Assembly (NCBI GenBank): GCA_021234155.1
Contig: JAJEKV010000002.1
Location: 26,841,299 to 26,905,298 of the forward strand
Source: Isoetes taiwanensis
Taxonomy: Eukaryota; Streptophyta; Lycopodiopsida; Isoetales; Isoetaceae
Length of the DNA stretch: 64,000 bases
Direction of reading: 5' to 3'
Shown here: positions 1 to 11,799 of the stretch, piece by piece
Numbering within the stretch: the stretch's first letter is position 1
Layout: each line of letters starts with the position of its first letter
Notes under the pieces: generated by a model
Database searches by the model: none
Told to the model about the DNA's origin: nothing
Seen by the model: the letters and a program-made list of their open reading frames with translations, nothing else
Program-made: the position numbers and the translations under genes

Positions 1-708
1 TTTACAGGTTGAATTGCTGCAGTGTGGAAAATCGAAATGATAAGACATGTCTTATATTAAAAGTGTGTGTCTTATATTTAAGTAATGGAAAAGTGATTTT
101 TTAGGACATGTCCTATACATGACATGGAGCTGACATGGAGCCCAAAAGAGTGTCTTATAAAAATGTGACAGCCACAAAATAAGACTGCTGTGGAAAAAGG
201 GCCTTAGTGCACAATAAACTCAAGTTATTTGAAAGATACAAAGAAAGCCTCTCTAGATGTTGTTTGATAGGCCTCTAAAGATGTTGTTCTATAGGGCTAC
301 ATGACACGAGGGAGACTACAAGGGATCCCTAATGCAATCTTGTTCAGTTCCTTCCATTGGCTATTTAGAAGCCCCTTTGGCCACATCATGAAAAGGGGCA
401 ATTATTAGAAATTAGGCCAACACTAAATGAGCCCTTTCATTTACCTAGATTACTACCAAAATTGCTGAAAATTTCTCTTCTCTTGCATAAGCCAAAATAT
501 AAATATTAACATGTTGTTACACTAGCTTACACTCCATTTCTTGGGTTTACAGGCTCCGGTACATCCTCACCCTTAATTTGAATGATGTTACCAGCTAGTA
601 ACATCGTAATGGCCCAAATTTTTTAGGGACATACTTGTAACAAGCTAGGAAAATATGTTATCTTCATTATACCCTAGAACGATAAAGGATCCAGCTGTCA
701 TTTTCATT
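1..708. other. Left flank, no gene recognised
   Basis: No coding region that I can support. The first 160 bases carry two perfect palindromes that share the core GACATGTC (40-55 and 102-115) and a direct repeat GACATGGAGC (121-130 and 132-141). These look like parts of a small non-autonomous DNA element, but I could not define its termini. The rest is AT-rich and unremarkable. Confidence 0.4.
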
Positions 709-818
709 TTACTTTGCCTTGCTTGCAGTTTTCATATTGCTGCCTTTCTGGCCAAGTCCATTGCCATAGCCATATTCCTTTTCTTTTCTCTGTTCTAACG
801 CAGCTGCTACTTGTAAAT
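709..818 (-). pseudogene. Possible host exon end interrupted by LINE-1
   Basis: The minus strand reads an open, protein-like C-terminus rich in Glu, Lys and Gly. It starts LRDLQVAAALEQRKEKEYGY and ends at a TAA at 709-711. It lies directly beside the poly(A) end of LINE-1. If LINE-1 and one copy of the CTCCGAG duplication are removed, the frame continues into 6590-6640 (reading CLGSLESLLRDLQ) without a stop until an upstream TGA. I do not recognise the protein. The stretch is short, so chance openness is possible; the main support is that the frame is continuous across the inferred insertion site. Confidence 0.3.
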
Positions 819-828
819 CTCGGAGTGA

Positions 829-845
829 TTTTTTTTTTTTTTTTT
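829..845 (-). repeat. Poly(A) tail of LINE-1
   Basis: A run of T on the plus strand directly downstream of the ORF2 3' untranslated sequence in minus-strand reading. It marks the 3' terminus of the LINE and fits target-primed reverse transcription. Confidence 0.8.
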
Positions 846-973
846 AAGAACTGTGTCATCAATATATTAAAAGAATGGTAATGTTACAAAGCAAGTGAGG
901 AGGAAGGAGAACTGCCCCAAAGAGACAGCGATATGTCGACACTCCACAATAAACTCACAGAAAAACTGCAACT

Positions 974-3900
974 CTACTGCTGTACAAACCGACCATCACC
1001 ATCTACAACACCCAAGAAGTCCTGCCAAATGGCAAACTTCTGCTCTACTAATCCCGGGAACACGAGAAAGCTTTGAAATAGCTTGTTGAGTCGAGGAATC
1101 AGAGAGGCTGCAGGCTGTTGAATCCCCTGAAAGATCCACAACCGCTGCCACTTCCAAATCAGCCACACCAACCAAGCCATGCACAGATGCAAGGCTTGCT
1201 GCCGCAAACGCGGCCAAGCACCAGGATACACATGAAGCAGCAACTGCTGGCTAGCCAATCTCACCTGAAACAGAGCCCTAACCCAATCCCAGGCAGCGTG
1301 CAAGTGAGGGCATAAAACCAGACAATGCTCCACAGTCTCACGATGAAGGCCACAACAAGGGCAGAGAGGGCTCACAACCGGCCTAAACTGACTCACAAGG
1401 GCATTCATCCCGATCTGGCGGTGCACCACCCGCCACGGGGAGCACCCTAACCTTTTCTGGGGATGTGGAGCTCCATGTCCACGTCCAAACCGAAAAGCAT
1501 CGAGAACCCGAAAGCTGCGGGAGACCACTTGCACGAAGGGGCAAAGTGTGTCATGAATAGCCACACCCGATAACAAGACCGCACAAAACAAGAAGACACA
1601 ACATCCGGATGAACCTTCCAAACCTGCACCACCACATCATCCTGAGGGACTATAGGTATGTGTAGCGAATACTCCCGCCACTTGTTCGCCAGATAGCCCC
1701 TCCACGCCTCTCAGCGGCGAAGCTCGAAAAGAACTCCCACGGCTAGCTGACCACCCCAATACCAATCCTCCAAGGTGAGCACGGCGGCTAAGCCTCCAAC
1801 GAACCTGCGTTCGAGCATGCACGTGGCAACCAAGGGCAAGTCTTGGGGGTAGAGGAACCCACAAGAAAGGAGAAGAGTGGTGATAGACTGAGGCATCTAG
1901 GCTGGAAGAGCACACGACATGATCCCAAGCCCGCAACACCCCCTGAGAAAAGGGGATGCATCGCGAAAAGGCGGAGACCATACAACAAAGGCCCGGGGCA
2001 ACTCCACATGCAATGGGCGGCTTCCCAAATGCCACACAATGGCGAAGAGATCGCAACAACAAACGCCCGCACCAGAGAAGATGCTCCATCTGCCCGAGAA
2101 TGCTCCAAACAAACTTGAGACCAACACCTTACTATGCGGTGCCAAATCCGGAATGGCCAAGCCCCCATCCTCCGGTGCGGGACACTTCCACCAAGCCACT
2201 TTAACAACCACCCCTTCATCATCCCCCCCTCTTCCCCACATAAAATTTCGAACAATCTTATCCAAAGCCTGTATCTTACCCTCAGGAGCTAACATCGCAG
2301 ATGCTGTATACACATGAGTGCTACAAAGTACTGACTTGGCAATAGTGATCCTACCTACCATGGACAACTTGCTACCCTTCCACCAATTGAGGTGTTTCTG
2401 CAACCCCTGCAAAATCTCATCCCACACCCTCCCCGTGGAAACATCCCCTCCAAAGGGAATACCCAACAGCTTAGTACACACATTACCTGGAAGCATCTTC
2501 CAAGGGAATAGAGCTAAACAAGGGGGAGGCAGAGTCAGCTGGGCCCATAATGCGGAGCACTTACCCCAATTCAGAAGAATACCCGAGGCCAAGGAGAAAG
2601 TATCCAACAAACCCTTCAAATTCCGCAAATTCCTCTCACTGCCACCAAGAAGAGGAAAGTGTCATCGGCAAACTGGTTAATAATCTGCTGGCTACCATCC
2701 TGCATCCGAAGCCCATCCACCACCCCCTCCTCCATCAGCAGCCAAAAACAAGCGAGACATTGCCTCCGCCACAATCAGAAACAAAAACGGCGCCAAAGGG
2801 CACCCCCCGACGCACCCTCTCGCCTAAGGAGAAAAAGGCGGAGGGTTCACCTCCCGCACACCAACAGAGTCTGCGGCTGACCTATGCGGCTTCATGATCG
2901 CCTCTAAAGCATGGACCACAGCCCAACGCTAACGTCATGGCGGCGCATAAGAACTCCCCAACGGACACTATCGTAAGCTTTGGCAAAGTCAAGCTTAAGA
3001 TAGGCAATGTCTTGACTGCTTCTCCCCGGCCCAGCCCTCATAAGTCTGCGGCAACATTAGTCAAAATGTTCCTCCCAGGGGACAAACCCGGTCGCACCCT
3101 TACTAATGGAAGAAATCAACACTGGCTTCAACTTCTCTGCCAGGGCTTTTGCAATAATCTTATACACAGAGGACAACAAGGAGATAGGCCTCCAATCATT
3201 AATAGTAGAAGGCTGCTTAACCTTAGGAATCAAGGAAATGCATGCGGTATTCAAGATCCTATCCATTTCAGAAGACTGCAGCAACTCAAAATACACCTGG
3301 TACACAGACTCACCAGCCCACTCCCAATAAGTCTGAAAGAACTCCACAAGGATGCCATCCAGCCCAGGACATTTTTCCTTGGCCATGCACATACATGCCT
3401 CTACTAAATCTTCTCTGGAGAGCTCCTGCTCCAAGCTCTCACGCTGATGAGGCAGAATAGATGGTTTAACAGCCCTTAAAACAAGCTCCTGCATCTCTTG
3501 CTCATAGGGAAGAGTGCGCTGTGCAAAAAACCCTGAGAAATGAGCATGCACATACCTCTGTAAATCAACGGGATCCTCCAAAGTCCGGCCATCAGGCAAA
3601 GCAAGGGACGCCATAGATGCTGCATATCGCCGCTGCCTAGCTGCTCTAAAGAACACCGACGAACTTGTGTCCCCCTCCTTCAACCAGGTAAGGGCCGCCT
3701 TCACACGCGCCTCCTGCACTTTAACCTGCTCCAGAGCAACAATACGCTGCAATACTGCATTCTCCCTAATGCCATCAGAAGGCTGCGCCCGAATCTTCTC
3801 CAACTCCTGATAGAGACCATGCAACTCCAGCCGCTCTTGCTGCACACGCCGCCTACCAAAGACCTTGGAAAAACGCTTCACCTTGGCCAACGCAGTCATC

Positions 3901-4739
3901 ATACCAGACATACCCTTCAGAGATGAAAAGGTATCAAGCCACAACTCCTGGCACTGGGCCGAGAAATCCGCATCAGCCAGAAGCCGGGTGTTCAAACAGA
4001 ACACCGTCCTAGAGGGCAACCGCACCCTGACTGGACAAAACCTGAGGGTAATGATCAGAAATGGAGGTAGACAGAATGTTACTCCGGCGCAAAGAGGGCA
4101 CACTATCCAGTGCGCATGGGGAAGCATAGCACCGGTCATGCCTAGCATACGCCCTGCCCGCACCAATCTGCCTATTACAATAGGTGAAAGACAAGTCCCC
4201 AAGGACCTCAACCAAGGCCAAATCCTGCAACAAACGAGACCACTGGTCCCTCTCAAACCCATGCACAACCTGGGTTCCAGAACCAGAGCGATCCTCTACT
4301 CGCTCTACCATATTGAAGTCCCCTACAGCAACCAAGCGACCTGCAACCCACCAAGGGCTCGCAACTTATTCCGGACTGTGGCCCATAAAGCACCCCGCTG
4401 AGAAGGCTGATTAGGGGCATAAACATTAACAATCCCCCACTCTTGCCCTCCCTCCAACCACTTAATTATTGCCGACCGACCAAATCTATCTGCTGCAGAG
4501 TACGTGACCTGCACATCCATCCTCCAAGCAATAAGAGTACCCCCACTAGTCCGCCCAGAAGAAGAAGCAATAGAGGCAAACTGCCTACCAACCATATTCA
4601 TGAGCCTGGACATATCACCCCTGTGACACTTATGCTCGAATGCGAACAATATCAGGACGCAACCCAAAGATACACGGGCCCTCTTACTACTAGAGGACCG
4701 CACCCCCCGCACATTCCAACTAAGGATCGACCTATTCAT
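974..4739 (-). pseudogene. LINE-1 ORF2: endonuclease-reverse transcriptase
   Basis: ORF2 of an L1-clade LINE, broken by a few frameshifts. The endonuclease begins at 4739 with LSWNVRG, continues through VNVYAPNQPSQR, then after a frameshift GDFNMV (about 4320) and SDHYP (about 4040). Next come WLKEGDTSS and KCPGLDGI (about 3350), with INDWRPISLLSSVYKI typical of RT motif 1-2. Catalytic motif A is DFAKAYD (2965-2999), GCPLAPFLFL follows (about 2800), and catalytic FADD is at 2661-2672. The thumb region LGIPFGG...WWKGSKLSMVGR lies in 1897-2628. The C-terminus (974-1621) holds a zf-RVT finger CPCCG...ETVEHC...C (about 1311-1362). I see no RNase H domain. Each motif is readable, so the element is recently active or sequence-damaged rather than ancient. 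Confidence 0.85.
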
Positions 4740-6379
4740 CCCAAAGGAGAAGTATCCAGCCCCACATGCCTACCCACCAGGCCATCAGCCCACTCCACAG
4801 AGTCATCATCTAGAGCCAGAGGATTAATCACAGCAATGTGACCCACAGCCGCTCTACATGACATTCCACTTCCAACACGTGTTAGAAGTCCCCCAGGCAC
4901 CTCCATAGAGTCATGGGCCACACTAGTCTCTACCTCCAACCGGGCTGCTCCAGCCACCTCATGCTCAGCACATACCGCTATCGGGACATCCCCAATAGGA
5001 TCACCGGTCCCTCCCACAGCCCTGTTGTCAGACCTAGCCACAACCAAATCATCCGAGCCCTCCCCTGAGCCACCACGTCCCCTAGCCCCGCCATCCAATG
5101 GGCGGCCAGCAGCAAGCCTGCCCCGGCCTCGTCCTACACCACCTCTCCCAACCACACCACCTCGTCCAACTCCACTCACTGCACCACGGAGTCCTCTGCC
5201 TGTTGCCTCAGGAACAGAAGAATCCCGGGCCCTTGCATAAGCACCCGTAACCCCTACCACATCATAAGCACCAGCAGGATCATCAACAGGGTCAGATGGT
5301 AGCACAATAGATGGAAACATCCGCGGGATCTCAGAGCCATTCAAAAGCTTCAATCTTAAGAGAAAATGCCAGGGACTACTACGCACTGGAAGAGAAGTGG
5401 GCACAGGCTGCAAAGCAAACAGAGCAACACAGATCTTGGGGACCTGCACAATAGAATGAGCCAAATATACACCCAGGCCATTAGCCATAGAAACCAAGAA
5501 ATTAGGCACCATCAGATCAGGAGGAAGATCCTGAATCTGGAACCAACACCGGATTTTAACCGCTGTCAAAGAACTGGTGGACATTGCCGGAGTATAATAC
5601 TGATACAACACATAAGATTCACCCAAAGTATCCACCCCCCGACTAACCAATTGCCGCACGGAAGACTAAACCTCAAACATGATTATGAAGAAATTATTTG
5701 GTAGGAATTTCAGAGACTGCTACCTGGGCAAACCAATCTGCCTCAGATGTCCGGCAAGCCAAGAGCTAAACCCCCTCATGTCCAATATGTAACCCGTGAA
5801 GTAGCCCAATACCGCAAATGAAACTAGATTCTCAATGGTCTGAACATGCCTGGTATGATCAATATCTATCCATGGAGTCTCTGGAAGAGCTGCCTGCAGG
5901 TCAACAGAGTGATGATCCTCCACAAATTTCAGAGCCTCTTGAACACGGGCAGTCCTACACTCTGGAGCCTTGCACTTGATCCAATCTGAAAACCCCGGCC
6001 GAGTGATGCAAGCAACCGTGTCATTGCTCCGCCAGGCCGGGCGCACAGGAGTTGGGGCTGCCGCCCTGGCATCCTGAGAGGTATCCAGGGGCACCCCAGG
6101 AGGCACATCAGCTACATGCACCCTAGAAGAGGGCACATCACCAGCAAGTGATCCCTTCCCAAGCACAAGGGAAGAGGGCATCACAGATCCAGTTTCCAAA
6201 GGGGGCATGCTTGATGGAATCAAGACCCGAGTCTCCAAAACACAATCTACTGGGGTCTCAGAACTATATTGAGAGGAAGAGCAATCCACATACCTCTCAA
6301 CCGAAGGGGATTCCAAAGGCTCCCTCATCTCTGCCACCAATTGCATGCCACTTCCTACAGCCCGCGCCTCTTCATGCAT
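4736..6379 (-). pseudogene. LINE-1 ORF1, DUF4283-like, with two TAG stops
   Basis: ORF1 upstream of and overlapping ORF2 by four bases. The first segment (5720-6379, 219 codons from MHEEARAV) and the second (4736-5659) lie in one frame, separated only by TAG codons at 5720-5722 and 5666-5668. Between and after them reads FLPNNFFIIMFEV, then SYVLYQYYTPAM and KIRCWFQIQDLPPDLMVP, the expected pattern of the DUF4283 nucleic-acid-binding domain of plant LINE ORF1. The C-terminal third is a Gly/Arg-rich block with RGG-like repeats (about 5060-5200). I see no CCHC knuckle. Both stops are explained by CAG to TAG. ORF1 binds LINE RNA in known families; the role here is inferred. Confidence 0.75.
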
Positions 6380-6589
6380 GTCGAGACCCGTGCCCTTCTC
6401 CTTTACTGGAGGATCTTCCTCCTCACCATCTCCCTTGGCTTCGGCCCCAAGCCATGAGGCTCAATCGATCCCCCATCAGCCTGTCTGGCAGGAGCCATGA
6501 CATCCGAACCATTCCGGAAATCAGCTGTTTGCAGCAACAAGCCACATGCAAAACAGCTGATGCTATACACCTCCGGAAAAAGCTCGGAG

Positions 6590-7510
6590 CAAGCTTTCCA
6601 ACGAGCCCAAGCACCTTTGAAAGCTTTCTTCTCAGCTTCATAAGGTTTATAGCTTGATTGTCTTGTTAGAACTAGCATAGTTTGCGTACTGCCAAAGTAT
6701 AATATAGCTTTCATGATGCCCAAGTGCATTGTATTGGCTAGAAAGTTGCACATTTTCTTCAATACATTTTTGTAAGCTTGAAAGCATGTTTGCATTCAAG
6801 TTTATTAGGGATTTGTTTATGCATATGCGAATACATTTCTTGGATGCTTGGCCATTGTTATGGTTCCCTTCTAAAAGTTTAATAGAAATTCGTTTTCTAT
6901 TCTGTATTGCCTCCCAAAGTGGACTCCATAAAACCGACTTGCCCATGCTTAAGTTTTAGCAGAATTGATGTTTGAGCATCCCAAAACGCATTATAAGACT
7001 GCTTAAAAATTAAAATCAGGCTTTCAACAAAGGTGCATCTTTATCCTTTCTGGTAAATGATGAACAGAATGCAGATCTTTATTCTTGCAAGCCTATGGGC
7101 CCATGTTCTCCTTTATTATTATGCAATGAAACTGTCCTTTGCATTTCTTCACGAGACTTACCTTCCCATATTCTCCTTGGAGAGTCACTACTTCAATAAT
7201 GATTTTATTCATGGTAGAAAATATAAAAATGGTTACAAAGTTATACATCAATAGATGATCTGTGAAGCAAAAAGCATTCCATTGCTTCTATTTAAGTATG
7301 ATATAATATGTTGACAAAGTGTAGATGCATTGATGACTGGAGATTCATGTTGATATTGTTACTATTGAGATGTCCTTAGATTACTTTAACTCCTATGAGC
7401 CATTGAAGAGAAATGTTCGTGCAATAAATTTCTTGTACCCAATAATGTTACTATAGTGTTGACTAATTATTTTGCAAGATATAAGATTGAGTTCCCCTGA
7501 ATGCATGCAA
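6590..7510. other. Intergenic, no gene recognised
   Basis: AT-rich sequence, almost identical in the second copy (42700-43620). The minus strand has an open frame at 6403-6795 containing AEKKAFKGAWARWKACSELF. It crosses the inferred LINE-1 boundary and matches nothing I know. No promoter or RNA gene is evident. Confidence 0.5.
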
Positions 7511-7516
7511 AGATCC

Positions 7517-7650
<134 letters not shown>

Positions 7651-7748
7651 GATGCATCCATTTATATTGTCTCACAATCCTATCATGCCTTGCCCCTATG
7701 TGTCTATGTTGCCTCCTCCTCCAAAAAAAAACTTGAACTCATAAGAAT

Positions 7749-7801
7749 GTATTATGCATTATGCATTATTTTAAGCATTATGCATTATGTATTATGCATT
7801 T
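7749..7801. repeat. ATGCATT-type short repeats
   Basis: Several units of TATTATGCATT and close variants in tandem, immediately upstream of the BED-finger coding region. The same array is present in copy 2 at about 43845-43898. Confidence 0.7.
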
Positions 7802-7857
7802 TTTTTATTGACATATAATGCAAGTTTGTTTTACTTTTAAAGGCATTGCTCTTTGTT

Positions 7858-8421
7858 ATGATGCGTAAGAGGAAGATAGGAGAAGTCGCAAAAGGGCCAA
7901 GACTAGCTGATTGGTGGAAAGAGGTGCGTGTAGTTGAGAGTGATAAGAACATAGGAAGCAACAAGTCGTGGATTTGTCCATATTGCAATGAGAGCCGCAC
8001 ATCAGCCGTGGCATAGGGTGAGGGGACATTTATTCGCCAGAAAAGAAACAATGATGTTCGTGCATGTGCAAAGAATTCCGTAAAAGAAACGAGAAGAATT
8101 GCAAGTGCTAGCAAGACAATTAGATGCTATATCATCGAAGAAAGCAAAGAGTAGTCAGCCTCACGCCAAGTCGCTTCATATGGTATTGCATCTAATTTTT
8201 ATGCCAACGCTTTGTCGCATCAATGAGAATTTGATAGTGCAGATGTTGAAAAAAGCACGATGGCTAGTAGTGGGATTGCACGCTATATGCATGCTTCTAG
8301 CAAAGGAAAGAAAATGGAGCAGCAAGAAATCAAGAGGCTACTTGATCCAGAAAAGAAAGAAGAAGTTGACAGGAAGGTTTGTAGATGGTTTTACCATGAC
8401 CATGATTGTGTAACATGCTAA
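7858..8421 (+). pseudogene. BED-finger hAT-like transposase fragment, copy 1
   Basis: Frameshifted counterpart of the open frame at 43953-44510. It reads in pieces: GPRLADWWKEVRV, then WICPYCNESRTSAV, then after shifts MEQQEIKRLLDPEKKEEVDR. Differences from copy 2 are mainly at CAG: TTCAGG became TTCGTG, GTGCAGCAAT became GTGCAAAGAAT and CCAGAA became CCGTAA within about 30 bases. No downstream DDE/hATC domain is attached, so this is an N-terminal fragment in either copy. Confidence 0.65.
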
Positions 8422-9085
8422 GAAATGTTGTAAACAATGCATCTTGAATACAATGGCAACAATGGAATGCAAACATCATATACAACGGCCAAGCTAATTA
8501 ACAACTGCGATGTTCCAGTATAATATACGGTATGAATATGTATATTATATTGCCACATCACTAGTACATGTCAACCCCAACGACATGTACACGGCAACCA
8601 TATAGGGTTGTACCTGGAGTGCAACCAATGGAACCATTAACATGTCCCTATTAACATGTGCATATAATCCATTGCCACACGGCATAGCCTGAACTTTTAG
8701 ATTCCAACCCTAAAAGCATCATGTTAAAAGGAGCCTGGAACCCTAAAAGTGTCCCTTGCAGATTCCAGTCTCCAGAGCTCGCATTGTCGAAGCGACAAAC
8801 CCATTTGGACTTGTCAGCACCCGTGGAGCTTACTTTTCCAAGCAGATTGCCAAGACTCTATCATCTCGAGCCATCCCAACAGTATGGATGCCGTCCGAGG
8901 ACTTGGAGCAAGCCAAGGATCTGGTATGTAGTTGATATGTTAAGCAATGTCAGCTTCCTGACCGGCATTAAGCCGAGTTTGCATCTTTTATTAGCCTTAG
9001 AGGACCTCTAGATCCTCAAATCTCAGCCTCTAACGAACGAACCTAACCATGTATATTAGAGTAGATAGATTAGATCTTTACTCCG
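8422..9085. other. Intergenic, no gene recognised
   Basis: Nearly identical in both copies (44511-45175). It contains repeated ACATGT words and a short proline/serine-rich open frame (8721-9011) with no recognisable domain. No RNA gene or promoter is evident. Confidence 0.5.
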
Positions 9086-9349
9086 TTATTTCAGCTCATT
9101 GGATGATATTGTATTGCACTGTGTGCATCTCTTGTATATTGGGAAGGAGGGTAGAGATCCAAAGCCTTTGTGGATGATGTTCCTAGATAGCCTCATTAGT
9201 ACCCAATAAATACTACCGTGCATAGAAGCCGTGTGAAAATGTATGATGCCTATTCGAAGTACTATCACGAGCACATGGTTACCTACATGGAAGGAGGGAG
9301 GCCAACAAAGAAGAATCTCTAAAACCTCCCCTGGAGAAACTCCAACCAT

Positions 9350-11789
9350 CTAAGAAGCCCAAGATTTGAATTGGCTAGAACAACCATCTGACCAAACTAT
9401 ATGCCTGGAGAATTCTACATCATTTGATACAAGCCATGAATTGTGCTTTCTAAGACAGTGCTGCACAAAAAGAGTGTCATGAATCTTGTCATCACTTAAG
9501 TAAAAATGGGTTTCCTTCAATAGCTTTCTGATCCCAGAACTCTTGTCCATCCTATACGTGATGTGGACGAGAATTGTTATCTGGTCATTGTGCCAATGCC
9601 GGCTTTGAACCTCCCTTTGTATTTTTATGTCGTAATTCTCTCGCAAAATCAATTACGTAAAACAATGGTGCCATCTTGGATATTGTCCAGTAACTCCTAA
9701 ATTGCATGGCCTGCCATCTAGCCCTCAGAATTGTGTGGCACGAATATCTTCAATGTGGAACACAGATATGAAATGAAATCCTTCACCGCCGCTCTCTTTG
9801 TAAGACAATCTAAGGACCCGGCTTTGGTCCTTTCTTTTTTGCCCTTGCCATTTGAGGTCTCGCCTTTGTGCCGCAGCCTTCGTGATCGTGGTCCCACCAG
9901 CTACCTTGGATTTTTACTTTTGTTTCTCTTCTTCTCGGCTTGTGCCGCAGCCTTCAGTCGTGGTCCCACCAGCCTACCTTTTAGATTTCTTACTTTTGTT
10001 TCCCTTCTTGGTGGCATTGATCTTTTTTTCTCACGCCACGCCACTGGCACTTCCTTTTGGTAACGCAGCCTCCGCAACTCCACCCGGCCTTCTTCCGCTC
10101 CACCGAATCAGAATAAGGTCTCAGAGCATAAAAATAGAAGATTAGCGCAAGTTGAAAGCACAAAAAGCAAGATTCAGCCGGATGACAAAGACATAGCAAA
10201 GATGTTTCAAAGATGCAATAAAGAGAGTATTACCTTTTCAAACGTTTTCCATTCAAGCAAGAACTCATGATTCTCTTTTCTCTTTGGACATATAGGAAGA
10301 CTTTTTATGCCACACTTCGACATTTCTCATCAAGCAAATCATGTTTATACCATTCTTCACCCTCGCCTTGTTGCAAACCACAGCCTCCCAGAGCTCACCG
10401 GGTTGAGTCATAATGATGTTGATCGGCCCGACACTTCTCACCAGTCCACAGACCTCGCCAGAACAAAGACTTGCACTCTTCACCATGAAATCCAGCCACG
10501 ACCTTAATGCATTCTGGCTACCCTAGCATACCCAACTTCATATGGTATATGCAACAACAAGTTTCCTTTCGATACTTTCTTTACATAAATAGGCTTCAAC
10601 TTCTCGAAAGCCTTTAAGCAAATTGGGTGTTCAGATGTGCCTTTTTGTATTGTTGAAATAGTCAGCAAAATCTGAATAGTGGCCTTTGGTTAGAAATATT
10701 TATGCAATAATAGCAAGGAGCTTTTGTGTGGAAACTTATACCTATGTAACCTCCATAAGGTGCAAGGGATAAGAAATTCGAAGCCCTGACTCTCCAACAA
10801 AGTTCACAACATCTTTCTTGCAAGGAGAAACTCGCTATTTTGTTTCCGTGCACTCATATGCTTTGCTTGCAAGCGGGGTGAGAGAATCGCACCTTAACCT
10901 CCTTTTGGAAGCAAGGCCACTTGACCATTTCCAAGGATCGCCTCGATTTTCTTAATGCAAATAGCTTGCAATTGTTGACCTCATGCAACCTATCATAAGA
11001 AATATTGCACATTAATCAATGAACATATCCCAGCCAAAGATCACTCAACAGATACAAGCACTTAAAAGCATAAAGAAGCACTGTGCATGAAAGCAAGAAG
11101 TAGATGTACCTAACAAATCCGCCATAGTGGAATTGCATCCGATTTTGTGGAAGAAGCCATCACTAGTGTCGAGGTTCGCTCTCCAAATATCATGGTTCCT
11201 TTGCCTCTTTGTGGCTGCCATTGTCTATTTCAAGTTGTTGAGTAGCACCCCCACGCCTTTGCACTCCTTTAGATTTGGCAAAATTCCGTGTTCTCGAGAT
11301 TTCCATTTCGTGGTAATGAACCACCCTCTTCATCACATCGGCCTTGAGTTCGGTGAATGCTTTTTGGTGAGCTTGTTGAAGTAATCAACTACAAGCTTGG
11401 CTATTTCTTTTGCCTCGGCCTCATGCTCGATCTTCCCGCTCAACCGCCGCTTTTCTCATCTTATTCCGTAACTGTAATCTTTTTCTCTCTCGCATCCAAT
11501 TTCTTGTAAACCGCAGAGGAAACCGGATCTTCACGCCGATATTTCCCCAGGTTGCATTGATATCCAACAAATCGAACACCGTATTGGAATTCATCAGCCG
11601 AAAATCCAATGCTAAACGTGGTGATTGCCTCCAGGCCTGCATCGGGAGCCATGAAATTCCCCGAGAGAGGGAGAATAAGTGAATTGAGGGAGAATTTGCG
11701 CAGCCATGATATCGGCGGGTAGTTCTCGGCTCGATCGAATTTGCAACGCATCTACCACTCACGCCGAAAATCCATCCAAAATCCCACAA
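9350..11789 (-). pseudogene. Cys-rich/DDE-like transposase-like gene, copy 1 (broken)
   Basis: Same gene as 45443-47954 but with many small indels. Recognisable pieces are the last segment at 9350-9652 (ending WSDGCSSQFKSW), the lysine-rich linker at 9900-10083, the Cys-rich segment at 10265-10600 and the N-terminal exon near 11421-11789. Almost every difference from copy 2 lies at CAG, CTG or CCG. The intron borders seen in copy 2 are preserved at the corresponding places. Treat the second copy as the reference reading. Confidence 0.65.
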
Positions 11790-11799
11790 TCATTTTCCT

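Larger units (their letters stand above)
826..6582 (-). mobile_element. L1-type plant LINE (LINE-1), near full length
   Basis: A non-LTR retrotransposon on the minus strand, about 5.75 kb long. Its 3' end is a run of 17 T on the plus strand (829-845), which is its poly(A) tail. In transcription order it encodes an ORF1 with a DUF4283-like region and Gly/Arg-rich tail, then an ORF2 with apurinic-type endonuclease, reverse transcriptase and a zinc-finger tail. A putative target-site duplication CTCGGAG occurs at 819-825 and 6583-6589. Extending it three bases gives 8 matches of 10. Several frameshifts and in-frame TAG codons make this copy non-autonomous as written. Only its 5' part (5338-6582) recurs in the second copy of the large duplication. 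Confidence 0.85.

Noticed and set aside
5025-5240. Proline-rich plus-strand open frame
   Set aside because: Antisense of the Gly/Arg-rich tail of LINE-1 ORF1.
8721-9011. 96-codon plus-strand frame conserved in both copies
   Set aside because: Conservation only reflects the recent duplication. No domain or start context is visible, and a second frame is equally open.
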